Source of the DNA: Bacteroidales bacterium
GTDB lineage: Bacteria > Bacteroidota > Bacteroidia > Bacteroidales > UBA932
Length of the DNA: 64,000 nt
Assembly (NCBI GenBank): GCA_017428245.1
Contig: JAFRRF010000034.1
Location: forward strand, 62,001-126,000
Reading direction: 5' to 3'
Shown here piece after piece: positions 9,192 to 17,808 of the stretch; position 1 is the stretch's first letter; every line of letters begins with the position of its first letter. A model generated the notes under the pieces. The model worked only from the letters and a program-made list of their open reading frames with translations. It did no database searches and was not told where the DNA came from. The translations under genes were made by a program, and so were the position numbers.

Positions 9192-10496
9192 TCAGTTCTT
9201 GGGTCTGCGGTCTACGACCTTGAGGGGTTTCCGGCTGGATTCCCGGTAAATGTCGCGGGCCAGCAGGTCGGCCCGGCACACTTCGACACGGGGTGCCACG
9301 CGCAGCTTGGCACGGAAGGTATTCTTCAGGTCCGCCACCAGGCGGGCGTCATGCTCCGGATCCGGATCGGGCAGGCCGATGCGGACCGTCACGTCATCGT
9401 TGCCCAGATCGTTCAGGTCGAGCACCAGCTGGTAATTGGCAATCTCGGAGCAGTTGTCGAGCACGTCGATGATCATCGGCGGATACAGAGTCGTGCCTTT
9501 GAATTTGATCATATTGTTCTTGCGGCCTACAAGGGGCGTGAGGCGATATGACCAGCGGCCGCACCGGCACTGCTCCGTAATCTTGGCCGCCATATCGCCC
9601 GTGCGGAAGCGGAGCAGCGGCATACCCTCCACGCCCAGCGTCGTGACCACGATCTCCCCCACCTCGCCGTCCGCCACGGGACGGTCGTCCTCTCCGATGA
9701 TTTCGACAATGATGAGTTCCGGATGGACGTGCCCGCCACAGCCGTATTCGCATTCGGAGAAAGTGGCGCCCATCTCCGTGGAGGAATAGGTCGCATAGAG
9801 TTCCACATCCCATTTCTCCTTGATCCGGCGGCCCAGCAGGTTCAGATTGAAATCCTGGTCACGCATTCCCTCACCGATACCGATAATCTTGCGTATGCTG
9901 CTGCCGCGATAATCGATTCCATGGTCTTCGGCATATTGGATCAGGCGCGGAATGAAGGAAGGCACGCACATAATGGCATCGGGATGGAGACGCTCGATGG
10001 TATCCCACTGCAACTCGGGGATGCCGTTGCCCACGCGGATAATGCTGGCGCCCAGTTCACGGATACCCATGAAATACGCAAGACCGGCCATAAAGCGCTT
10101 GTCGATGGTGGTCATCAGCTGCAGGATATTCCCGGGCTTGAGACCGGCGCAGGCAAACGATTTCTTTTCATTGTAGGCAAGCCGCCGCAGGTCCTTCTCC
10201 GTGCAGGCGAAAGTGACCGGTTCGCCGAGCGTACCGGACGTGGTCACGTAGTCCACGATCTTTTCTTTCGGACAGCACAGGAAATCCCAGTTCCGCAGCT
10301 GCAGGTCCTTTTTCTCCGTGAAAGGGATGTTCACCAGATCCTCCAGGTGTCTGATGTCTTCGATATCGATATGGTTGTCGCGGAAAAGTTGCTGATAATA
10401 GGGAGAGTGGTCCCGAAGATAGACCAGCGCGTCATGCAACAGGCCTTCCTGAAAAGTCCTGATGACTTCGGGGGATGCGTATTCAATGTCTTTCAT
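9192..10496 (-). CDS. PaaK-like AMP-dependent acyl/aryl-CoA ligase
   Basis: 434 aa adenylate-forming enzyme of the phenylacetate-CoA ligase type. The phosphate-binding loop TTSGTLGEPVTF is at about 85-96, the adenine-binding motif YATYSSTEMGA near 235, and LRFRTGDMA near 308. In aryl polyene clusters an enzyme of this class activates the aromatic starter acid and loads it on an ACP or CoA; that role is inferred here. Its start overlaps the hydrolase stop by 14 bases, so it is in the same operon. No ammonia lyase or chorismate lyase that would make the aromatic acid is seen in the window. Confidence 0.85.
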   Translation of the reverse strand: MKDIEYASPEVIRTFQEGLLHDALVYLRDHSPYYQQLFRDNHIDIEDIRHLEDLVNIPFTEKKDLQLRNWDFLCCPKEKIVDYVTTSGTLGEPVTFACTEKDLRRLAYNEKKSFACAGLKPGNILQLMTTIDKRFMAGLAYFMGIRELGASIIRVGNGIPELQWDTIERLHPDAIMCVPSFIPRLIQYAEDHGIDYRGSSIRKIIGIGEGMRDQDFNLNLLGRRIKEKWDVELYATYSSTEMGATFSECEYGCGGHVHPELIIVEIIGEDDRPVADGEVGEIVVTTLGVEGMPLLRFRTGDMAAKITEQCRCGRWSYRLTPLVGRKNNMIKFKGTTLYPPMIIDVLDNCSEIANYQLVLDLNDLGNDDVTVRIGLPDPDPEHDARLVADLKNTFRAKLRVAPRVEVCRADLLARDIYRESSRKPLKVVDRRPKN

Positions 10497-11391
10497 CGTC
10501 CGGAAAAACAGTTTTTATCCATTGAAGGAAAGTTTCCTGCCAGTGCTCCGTTTCCGGGCTAAACCGCTGGGGGTCCGCCCCGAAGCCGTGGCCGCCAATT
10601 TTATATTGTACGTATAAATGCGGGATTTTGTTTGCAATCAGGGCCGAATCGAGCAATTCGGAGTTGCGGTAATCCACGATCGGGTCGTCCTGGCAGTTGA
10701 GCAGAAACACCGGCGGAGCGTCGGGACGCACGTGCTTTTCGAGCGACAACGAGTCACGCAACACAACATCACATTCCCGGCGTTCACCCAGCAACCCCCT
10801 GCGGGAACGTTTGTGCACGCATTCCTGCTCCATCGTCACGACAGGATAGATGGGTGCCACGAAATCGGGACGCAGCGACACCGTGGATTCAATGCCGTGC
10901 GGAGCCAGGAAATCCGTTTCGAAGAGTTCCGCCGAAGACATGACCAGATGGCCGCCGGCCGAAAAGCCCATGGCCCCGACCTTTTGGGGATTCACCCCGA
11001 ATTCCGGGGCGTTTTCCCGGACCAGCTGGATGGCGCGCTGCAAATCCTCGATCATATCGGGATACTGGTTGCCTCCGAAAAGGGCCCGCGAACGGAATGT
11101 GAAGTCAAACCATCCTCCGGTACGGTATTGCAGCAGGAAAGCGGCGAATCCCTGTTCCCGCAGCCAACGGGAGACCAGCTCCCCCTCTCGTTCCGTGTCC
11201 AGCCAGAAATAACTCCCGCCGGGGCAGACGATCACGGCCGGGGCGTCCGAAACGCCTTCCGGCAGGAACGGCGTCAGCGTCACACCGGATGCATGGACCG
11301 GCGTCCCTTTCCAGATATGGATGGGCTGGGCCGGCAGGCCCGTAAAAAGGCCCGTTATCAGAAAAACAAGGACAGATAGTCTCAATCTCAT
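10483..11391 (-). CDS. Secreted alpha/beta hydrolase (esterase/lipase-like)
   Basis: 302 aa starting at ATG 11391, with a signal peptide ending near GLPAQ. It has an alpha/beta hydrolase fold with an oxyanion-type segment VIVCPGGSY, the nucleophile elbow GFSAGG (Ser about 144), Asp in NCQDDPIVDY and His in GGHGFG. This resembles acetyl-xylan-esterase or BD-FAE-type esterases. The ATG overlaps the stop of the exporter gene (ATGA), so it is coupled to it. The substrate in the pigment pathway is unknown; it might trim or transfer acyl groups in the periplasm. Confidence 0.8.
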   Translation of the reverse strand: MRLRLSVLVFLITGLFTGLPAQPIHIWKGTPVHASGVTLTPFLPEGVSDAPAVIVCPGGSYFWLDTEREGELVSRWLREQGFAAFLLQYRTGGWFDFTFRSRALFGGNQYPDMIEDLQRAIQLVRENAPEFGVNPQKVGAMGFSAGGHLVMSSAELFETDFLAPHGIESTVSLRPDFVAPIYPVVTMEQECVHKRSRRGLLGERRECDVVLRDSLSLEKHVRPDAPPVFLLNCQDDPIVDYRNSELLDSALIANKIPHLYVQYKIGGHGFGADPQRFSPETEHWQETFLQWIKTVFPDDERH

Positions 11392-14300
11392 CGTCTTACC
11401 GTCATATCGACGGAAAGCTGCCCGTCGGGAGCTTCCGCCTGAATGTGATGAAGGTTTTCCGGCACCGCACGGCAGCGTGCGGCCGTCAGGTGCTTTTCTT
11501 CCTCCTTTTCGTATGCATAAACTTCCTTGTCGCGGTGCGTCAGGGCCAGCAGGAGCGCATAGACTCCGCAGCCGCTGCCCGTCACGGCAATGGTCCGGAC
11601 CGTCTCCGGAATTCCGTCGATCTCCGCAAAGGTATCCCGTTTCAGGACCGCCGCGCATTCCCTAGCAGCATCCTGACCCTTGTACAGATACTGATAGCGG
11701 ACATAGGGGGCGTTGTAGGCAGCCGTTTCCCGTTCCCGCCGGATCCGGTCGTACTGCGCGGCGAAACGGTGCCGGTAGTCTTTGACAAAAGCTTTGATGT
11801 CTTCCGGAATATCCGCCGCAGGAATCCGTTCGCCGACCTCCAGGTACAGGCCGGCTTTGCGCAGCAGGAAATCGTGTTTGGGGAGCGCATAGCCGAAGCC
11901 GTGGATAAACAGCGGCAGAATGTCCAGCCCCAGTTCCCGGGCAGCCAGGAAGGCGCCCCGGTGGAAACGCTGGATATGGCAGTCCTCGCTCCGGGTTCCC
12001 TCGGGGAAGATGGCGATCGAGTAGCCCCGCGCCATCAGGGATTTCATATGTGCACTGTTCTTTTCCAGGCCGAAGGAGGCCGGATAGAACTCAGCCTTCC
12101 GGATTACGGGGCCATAGAAATTCCACGCCCAGTCATTGGTCATGAACACCAGTTTGGGCTGGAGGGAGAGCAGTGCGAGCACGTCGAAATGCGACTGGTG
12201 GTTGCAGATATAGATGGCCGGCCGGGAAAAATCTTCGCCATGCGGATTGGAGAGCGTGAACTTCGCACCCGGAATGCTGCGGACGGCCGCCCGTGACAGA
12301 CCCCGGATGAAACGGTGATAGCGCAGGCGCTTCTTTTCCGTATCCCTGCCGAACAGGAAATAGAGGGAGCAGCCCAGGCTGACTTGCGCCATCGCAATCC
12401 CGAACGACAGGCCGATCCAGGCGGTCCTGGCCATATTACGGAACGTGAGCGGAACAGGCCGCAGGGAACCGTCCTTGCGCCGGGTCAGCCAGCGGAATAC
12501 CAGCGGCGGCAGGTAATACGCCATCAGCACGACGATGAACATGCCGATAATCGTCACGTAGGCCAGCGAACGCATCGCAGGATGGCGAGCGACGATCAGC
12601 GCCCCGATACCGATGAACATGATCAGGGCCGACAACATCACACAATTCTTGTAGGACGGAAGTATTTTCTTGCCGCAGGCGTGCTCATACATCAGGCCTT
12701 CCGTGATAAAGATGGTATAGTCGTCGCCCTGGCCGAAAATGAAGGTGGCCAGGATGATATTGACGATGTTGAATTGCAGTCCGAAGAGTTGCATGATGCC
12801 CAGGATCCATACCCAGCCCACTGCCAGCGGCAGGAAAGAGAGGATACTGAGTTCAAGGCTCCGGAACGAGAGCCACAGGAACAGGAACACGATCAGGCCG
12901 CACAGGAAACCGATCTTGTCGAAGTCTCCGGACAAGGCATTGACCAGCCGGCCCGTGACATCGGCAGACTGGAAACAGAAACAGCCTTCGGGCAGCTGTG
13001 CCCGGATTTCCTGCTGAAGGGATTCGCCCTCTTCCATCGGTATCTTGAGATAATTGACGATACTGGTTCCCCGTTCACCGGGCAGGAACATCGCCGCGCC
13101 CAGCAGACGCGTCACCGGATCGAAGGCCGGGACCGGCTGTACAGACAACGGTGCTTCAAGCAGCGAAAGGAATGGAGCGAAGGCACTTTCGGAGAAACCT
13201 TCACGACGGGCCGCCTGCTGCAGCCCGGCCGGAAGGGCCGGATGGGCTGCCTTGAACGCATCCCAACGTGCCAGACGGGCTTCCTGCAGCGCGGCAGAAG
13301 GCAGGAAGCCGGCGATGGACCGGAGACTGTCGGCAGCCGCCTCCCCGAGAGATGCGATCAACGCCTCGTTGCGGGAGACCGCTTCTTCAGCTGTCGGCGC
13401 TTCGGCCACGACATAGAGCGTCGCCATACCGGGATCGTCTTCGCCCATCTCCGTCAACAGGGCAAAACCGCGTCGCTGGTCGTCCGTCATATAGTTGATA
13501 TGCCGCATATCCGCATCGAACGAAATTTTCCGGCTCAGGAAGAAAAAGACGACGGTCAGCACCAGAAAAGCGAAAAAGACGAGGCGCCTCATCCGCCGCG
13601 ACGGATGCAGCCGGCTGTCCCAGTCGAGTCTGATGGTCCGGCGCTCACGACGCGCCTCAGGCACAAGTACGGGGAGGAAAAAGAGCACGAAAAGGATGGT
13701 TCCCACCAACATCAGTGCACCTATCGCCCCGAAATCGTGGAGCGCGTCGGCCTTGAGCAGCAGGAGCGACAGGAAAGCGCCGACAGTAGTGATATTGCCC
13801 ACCAGCAACGGATTGATCTGGTCGGCGAGGGTCTTGCGGCGGTCTTTCTGGTATTTCAGATGGTCGACATAGTGCAGCGGATAATTGACCGCGATGCCGA
13901 TAATCATCGATCCGATGCCCAGTACGATGATGGAAACAGAACTCTTGAACAGGGCCAGTACGGCAAGTGCGAAAGCTGCGCCGAAAAGGATGGTCACCGC
14001 GATCCACACCACATCGGAAAAGCGCCGGAAAGAAAGCCATAGGACCAGCGCGATGAGCAACAGCGCGATGGCCACGGCAAGCAAGCTGTCTTTTTTGATG
14101 CGCGCCGCGTTCTCCACGGCCACCAGAGGACCGCCGGTCGAGAACACGCGGATGCCCGGGCAGTCCGCTTCGACCTGTGTGGAAACCTGCGCCAGGAGTA
14201 TGGACAAATCCCCGTTACGGCCCGATTCACTGCCGCCGAACGGTGAATTGAAGAAAACGACGCCCGCTCCGCCATCCGGCGTAAACAGATAGCCGTCTTC

Positions 14301-14900
14301 CAGACGATTGTTGCGCGTGGGATTGAGTCGGTTCAGCCGCTCGAGAACCGGGGAGAAGAGGCCCAGCGGATCGTTTCGCAGCCAGGTTGAAGAAAAGCCT
14401 GCGCCCAGTCCGTAAAGCGAACCCTTTACTTCTGCGAGCCGCGTGTCCACGAAACCGGGCTGTGCCAGCAGCGAGTCCATCCGCGCATAATCTGCTTCTG
14501 TCAGGAAATACGGTGCGTGCGACAGGATGAATTGCAGGACTGTCCGGATCTGGTCGCCGCCGACAGCCGCCTGAAGGTCCGGTACCCATTCCAGGGTGTC
14601 ACGATCCCGCCACGTCGCTTCGAAGCACTCCATCGCCCCGATTATCGCATCGATATCGGCATCTCCTTCCCCGGACGGTTCGAAAAAGACGGCGATCTTG
14701 TCCTGGCCGCCCAGCCGTTCGTAAACGGAAGCATAGCGCTCCGCCTCCGCATCGTGCGGCAGGAAGGCGGAGATATCCTCCTGATAACCCATCCGAGAAG
14801 CTGAAAGTGCAAACAGGCCGGCCAAAACGGCCAGCAGCAGCCAGACCAGCCATTTGCGCTGCGCGAGATAATCGTGGATCCGGAGGATGGCTTCTTTCAT
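11388..14900 (-). CDS. MMPL/RND-type exporter fused to PlsC acyltransferase and a C-terminal methyltransferase-like tail
   Basis: 1170 aa with three parts. Residues 1-810 form an MMPL-family lipid exporter: an N-terminal helix, a periplasmic loop, five helices at about 270-415, a second loop and helices at about 660-805, with the charged transmembrane motif GQGDDYTIF at 723-731. Residues 870-1050 are a PlsC-like acyltransferase with NHQSHFD (HX4D at 901-906) and FPEGTRS at 965-971. Residues 1098-1170 resemble a short SAM-binding fold (VTGSGCGVYALLLAL then VYAYEKEEE) but are too short for a complete methyltransferase. In aryl polyene clusters an MMPL protein exports the product; here export and acyl transfer may be joined. 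Confidence 0.87.
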   Translation of the reverse strand: MKEAILRIHDYLAQRKWLVWLLLAVLAGLFALSASRMGYQEDISAFLPHDAEAERYASVYERLGGQDKIAVFFEPSGEGDADIDAIIGAMECFEATWRDRDTLEWVPDLQAAVGGDQIRTVLQFILSHAPYFLTEADYARMDSLLAQPGFVDTRLAEVKGSLYGLGAGFSSTWLRNDPLGLFSPVLERLNRLNPTRNNRLEDGYLFTPDGGAGVVFFNSPFGGSESGRNGDLSILLAQVSTQVEADCPGIRVFSTGGPLVAVENAARIKKDSLLAVAIALLLIALVLWLSFRRFSDVVWIAVTILFGAAFALAVLALFKSSVSIIVLGIGSMIIGIAVNYPLHYVDHLKYQKDRRKTLADQINPLLVGNITTVGAFLSLLLLKADALHDFGAIGALMLVGTILFVLFFLPVLVPEARRERRTIRLDWDSRLHPSRRMRRLVFFAFLVLTVVFFFLSRKISFDADMRHINYMTDDQRRGFALLTEMGEDDPGMATLYVVAEAPTAEEAVSRNEALIASLGEAAADSLRSIAGFLPSAALQEARLARWDAFKAAHPALPAGLQQAARREGFSESAFAPFLSLLEAPLSVQPVPAFDPVTRLLGAAMFLPGERGTSIVNYLKIPMEEGESLQQEIRAQLPEGCFCFQSADVTGRLVNALSGDFDKIGFLCGLIVFLFLWLSFRSLELSILSFLPLAVGWVWILGIMQLFGLQFNIVNIILATFIFGQGDDYTIFITEGLMYEHACGKKILPSYKNCVMLSALIMFIGIGALIVARHPAMRSLAYVTIIGMFIVVLMAYYLPPLVFRWLTRRKDGSLRPVPLTFRNMARTAWIGLSFGIAMAQVSLGCSLYFLFGRDTEKKRLRYHRFIRGLSRAAVRSIPGAKFTLSNPHGEDFSRPAIYICNHQSHFDVLALLSLQPKLVFMTNDWAWNFYGPVIRKAEFYPASFGLEKNSAHMKSLMARGYSIAIFPEGTRSEDCHIQRFHRGAFLAARELGLDILPLFIHGFGYALPKHDFLLRKAGLYLEVGERIPAADIPEDIKAFVKDYRHRFAAQYDRIRRERETAAYNAPYVRYQYLYKGQDAARECAAVLKRDTFAEIDGIPETVRTIAVTGSGCGVYALLLALTHRDKEVYAYEKEEEKHLTAARCRAVPENLHHIQAEAPDGQLSVDMTVRR

Positions 14901-15628
14901 CGGCGCAGTTTTTCAAACAACATCCGCGGATAACCATACACCAGGGCCATCAGGCACAGACCGGTATTCAGTACGCTGATCCGGAAAAAATCATGGAAAG
15001 GCCGGAAACTGGAGACGCGGTCTTCCGGGTAACAGACCCGGATCGGGACAGGAATCAACTCCACTCCTTTCCAGGCAGAGAAGACCAGCAGCGTCAGTTC
15101 CGCCTCATAGCGGGCGGTCAGCAGCCGGAGACTCGGCAGGCGGTCCAACGGATAGGCCCGGTATCCGGTCTGCGTATCGGGCAGATTCCGGGCAGTCTGG
15201 AGCCGGAACCAGAAATTCGAGAAACGGTTGGCAAACGTATTGCCGCCGGGCATATTCTCCGCCTGCAGATTGCGGCTTCCCACGACCAGGGCGCCGGGAT
15301 GCGCCTCGATGGCCTGCAGGAAAACCGGCAGATCTTCCGGGAAATGCTGCCCGTCGGAATCGATTGTGACGGCATATCGGAAACCCTGGCTGCAGGCATA
15401 GGTCAGCCCGGTACGCAGGGCGATACCTTTGCCCCGGTTCCGGGAATGGGTCAGGACGGTTACCGGCAGGGCGGCCTGCTCCAGCAAGGCGGCCGTCCCG
15501 TCCGGACTTCCGTCGTTGACGACGATGACCGGCAACTCCTGCTCCAAAACACGGCGGACGATATCGAGGACCGTTCCGGCGTTTTTATACGTCGGTACGA
15601 TCACACAGATATCCTTGCGCGCCGCCAT
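14897..15628 (-). CDS. Family 2 glycosyltransferase (polyprenol-phosphate-sugar synthase-like)
   Basis: 243 aa GT2 enzyme with the N-terminal nucleotide-binding strand ICVIVPTYKNAG, the acidic block VVNDGSPDG and the metal-binding TIDSDGQHFPEDL. A GT-A fold without clear C-terminal membrane helices resembles dolichol-phosphate mannosyltransferases. ATG 15628 (MAARKD) was preferred over a TTG at 15637 that would overlap the upstream gene. The stop overlaps the exporter start by 4 bases. It probably adds a sugar to the polyene or to its lipid carrier, as GT2 proteins do in related clusters; donor and acceptor are unknown. Confidence 0.85.
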   Translation of the reverse strand: MAARKDICVIVPTYKNAGTVLDIVRRVLEQELPVIVVNDGSPDGTAALLEQAALPVTVLTHSRNRGKGIALRTGLTYACSQGFRYAVTIDSDGQHFPEDLPVFLQAIEAHPGALVVGSRNLQAENMPGGNTFANRFSNFWFRLQTARNLPDTQTGYRAYPLDRLPSLRLLTARYEAELTLLVFSAWKGVELIPVPIRVCYPEDRVSSFRPFHDFFRISVLNTGLCLMALVYGYPRMLFEKLRR

Positions 15629-15633
15629 CCGGT

Positions 15634-16005
15634 TCAAGCCGTTTTATGAAGCGAAAGTTTCAGCCGGGCACAGAGTACGTCCGCAGCAAAGATCTGTACC
15701 GTCCAGGTGGCGGGGACGGCGGCGGGGACGGCGCCTTCCAGCCGGAACATCAGCTCATCCGTTTCATCGGGGAGCACCGTATGCAGGAAGCGGATATCCG
15801 ACGCACCGCACGCGTCAAGGCCCGATCCGCAAATCTCCGACACCAGCTCACAGGCCATCTGGACCAGACAGGCACCGGGCGTCACAGGCATTCCGGGAAA
15901 ATGGGCCGCATAGACGACGCTCTGCGGCAGCAGGCGGACCCTGACTTCGAAGTTTCCCCCGGAGCCTTCGGCCGATATCAGTTGATAGAGTTCGTTCTGG
16001 AGCAT
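15634..16005 (-). CDS. Hotdog-fold 3-hydroxyacyl-ACP dehydratase-like protein (His present, Glu replaced)
   Basis: 123 aa FabA/FabZ-type hotdog protein. The motif AAHFPGMPVTPGACLVQ matches the FabZ active-site helix. The catalytic His is there, but the position 14 residues later, Glu in FabZ or Asp in FabA, is Gln. It lies between the LolA-like gene (6 bases upstream) and the glycosyltransferase gene. Its expected job is removal of water from 3-hydroxyacyl-ACP during polyene assembly. The missing acid suggests it either works with a partner such as the dehydratase at 20995-21435 or uses the Gln variant known in some subfamilies. Confidence 0.8.
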   Translation of the reverse strand: MLQNELYQLISAEGSGGNFEVRVRLLPQSVVYAAHFPGMPVTPGACLVQMACELVSEICGSGLDACGASDIRFLHTVLPDETDELMFRLEGAVPAAVPATWTVQIFAADVLCARLKLSLHKTA

Positions 16006-16011
16006 GGCCGG

Positions 16012-16611
16012 TCAGGGTTGGACGAACAATTCGTCGGCAAGCGGAATGCCTTTTTCGACAGAATGCAACTTCAGATACGACGTGTCGCCGCCAACCTCCG
16101 ACAGCACGACACCACGCAGCGCGCCCGTCGCCGGATCGGCCAGCAGCGTGATGCGCTCGAACAACTGGCCAAGGTCACGCCGCAGCGGAATCAGGTCGAC
16201 CTGCCACTGCCCGGGTGCGGAGAACACGGTGATATCGAAATCCGTCTCATTGATCAGGCCCCGTTCGCTGATCTTGGAGACATTGCGCAAAAGCGTCTGC
16301 CTGCGGCGGTCCGTCGTCGAGGTCCCGTTGAGTACGAAAACATTCGGCTGCGGCCGCCGCACTTCCCACCGTACCTTGTCGGGATAGACATACGACGCCT
16401 GCCCGGAACTGACCAGATCTTCGGTCAGCAGGGAACTGTGGCGGCGCAGCTCGAAATCGAAGCGGAGCGAAGTCTTGATGTCGTTGGCTTTCAGGATTGC
16501 GTCGATCGCCGCCTTCCGGGCTTCGCCCTGCAGTTCCGCCGGGGTCTGGGCTCCGGCCGGAAGAAGCATTGCGGACCACACAAGGATAAGGGAAAGAAGA
16601 TGCTTTTTCAT
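16012..16611 (-). CDS. LolA-like periplasmic lipid/lipoprotein carrier
   Basis: 199 aa with a signal peptide (ends near LLPAGAQ). The body has the alternating strand pattern of the LolA/LolB half-barrel fold (ASYVYPDKVRWEVRRPQPNVFVLNG). Aryl polyene clusters regularly carry a LolA-like outer-membrane carrier gene next to the MMPL exporter. It is therefore likely to shuttle the polyene lipid across the periplasm. It follows the small membrane protein by 7 bases in the same operon. Identification rests on fold-like pattern and context rather than a strict motif. Confidence 0.75.
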   Translation of the reverse strand: MKKHLLSLILVWSAMLLPAGAQTPAELQGEARKAAIDAILKANDIKTSLRFDFELRRHSSLLTEDLVSSGQASYVYPDKVRWEVRRPQPNVFVLNGTSTTDRRRQTLLRNVSKISERGLINETDFDITVFSAPGQWQVDLIPLRRDLGQLFERITLLADPATGALRGVVLSEVGGDTSYLKLHSVEKGIPLADELFVQP

Positions 16612-16618
16612 ACTGCCG

Positions 16619-16972
16619 TCATTTTACCATCAGCGCGCAACCGCCCATAATGAGCAATACACCCACCCACTGGGTCCAGTCCACGTGCTCGTGAAAAATC
16701 AATAATGCAGCAAACATGCCGAACAGATAGCTCAGGCTCGAAAGCGGATAGGCGATGCTGAAAGGGAAATGCTTCAAAATGTACAGCCAGAGCACCGTAG
16801 CCACGGCGAACGAGATGCCGCAGCCGAGAAACCACCAGTTGGTCAGTTGCGCCTTGAAGAAGGACCACGACCAGTGGAACGGACCGGAAGCGGCAAGGGC
16901 CAGTTTCAGGAGAACCTGGCCGCCGGCCAGAAAGAAACTCTGCAGGAGAGCCAGGGGTACTATCTTCCACAT
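16619..16972 (-). CDS. Small EamA/SMR-like four-helix membrane protein
   Basis: 117 aa starting at ATG 16972 (MWKIVPLALLQ). It has four hydrophobic helices and the pattern HFPFSIAYPLSSLSYLFGMFAA followed by WTQWVGVLLIMGG, typical of drug/metabolite transporter half-units such as the ArnE/ArnF undecaprenyl-aminoarabinose flippases. It overlaps the upstream ketosynthase-like gene by 13 bases. In this setting it may help flip a lipid-linked sugar or polyene across the inner membrane; that is inference. It would need to act as a dimer. Confidence 0.75.
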   Translation of the reverse strand: MWKIVPLALLQSFFLAGGQVLLKLALAASGPFHWSWSFFKAQLTNWWFLGCGISFAVATVLWLYILKHFPFSIAYPLSSLSYLFGMFAALLIFHEHVDWTQWVGVLLIMGGCALMVK

Positions 16973-17808
16973 ACGCTTTTGAATAACACAGTTGCAAAGG
17001 ACTTCCCGTAAAAGTTGTTTTCCAGGCATACGGCCGGATATGTTCCGGCAGCGATCAGGCCGACCGCATCGCAGGCACCCAGCGCGGAGACACTGAAATT
17101 GTCGCCGTAGCGGGCCACGTAGTCCGGCCGGGCGAGATGCCCGGTCACGGCCGGGCATGACGGGTCGGTCACGGCCGGGCATGACGGGTCGGTCTCGGCC
17201 GGGAAACCAAGACGGACTTCCGTCAGTTCGCAGAGCGCAGCTTCCGGATCGGTATCCAGGACCATCGCAACAGCTGTCTCCGACAAAGGATCCTCAGTTG
17301 GAACGGCATAGCCGCCTTTATTCAGGATCCGGGCGAAATCGGGTGTCATCTCCTCAAAGGCGCCGGCCAGGGCATTGCGCGCCCGCCCCGACTTCAACCG
17401 GAGGAACGCGTCCAGCAGCGCGCTTTCGAACGAAATGCCAAGGTGCGAGTAGGTTGCATTGTAGCCGTGGCATTTCAGGCGGATGGCGATCAGCGAAGCG
17501 ATGGTATTGTGCGTCGACTGCATGAAATGCGTGGGACGAAGCGGGGTATCGGAGAGTCCGGTAAGCGATCGGATGAACAGCTCCGTGTTCTCGATGCATC
17601 CCAAACCCGTACCGGCGATCACGGCATCGGGGACGGAAAGGCCTGCCTGTGCAAGGGCATCGTGCGAGACGGCAACCGCCCGCTTCATCAGTCTCGACAT
17701 CCGCCGCGCTTCCATCACGGAAAACAGGCTGCCGTAATCGGGGTCAGGCTGGAGACGCGAGATCTGCGCCATCGACTTGATATATACTTTCCTGTCCATC
17801 CGTTTCAT
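16960..17808 (-). CDS. Ketosynthase-like protein without active-site Cys (chain-length-factor-like)
   Basis: 282 aa related to the N-terminal half of ketosynthases (Ketoacyl-synt_2 type). Residues 95-130 (MQSTHNTIASLIAIRLKC, then TYSHLGISFESAL) align with the segment before and around the KS nucleophile, but no Cys stands at that position. This matches the non-catalytic ApeC-like partner of aryl polyene systems. The ATG at 17808 overlaps the stop of the preceding active ketosynthase (ATGA), as expected for a KS/CLF pair. Residues 206-222 carry a repeated TDPSCPAV produced by a 24-bp tandem repeat. Confidence 0.8.
   Translation of the reverse strand: MKRMDRKVYIKSMAQISRLQPDPDYGSLFSVMEARRMSRLMKRAVAVSHDALAQAGLSVPDAVIAGTGLGCIENTELFIRSLTGLSDTPLRPTHFMQSTHNTIASLIAIRLKCHGYNATYSHLGISFESALLDAFLRLKSGRARNALAGAFEEMTPDFARILNKGGYAVPTEDPLSETAVAMVLDTDPEAALCELTEVRLGFPAETDPSCPAVTDPSCPAVTGHLARPDYVARYGDNFSVSALGACDAVGLIAAGTYPAVCLENNFYGKSFATVLFKSVCGR
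17137..17203. repeat. Intragenic palindrome with 24-bp tandem copies
   Basis: ATGCCCGG at 17137-17144 pairs with CCGGGCAT at 17151-17158. The downstream unit of 24 bp beginning GGTCACGGCCGGGCATGACG is present at 17143-17166 and again at 17167-17190, followed by a partial third copy to 17203. It lies inside the coding sequence of the ketosynthase-like gene and keeps the reading frame. Confidence 0.85.

Noticed and set aside
17143..17203. Short tandem copies considered as a CRISPR array
   Set aside because: Units are directly adjacent with no spacers, in frame within a coding sequence, and no cas genes are near.
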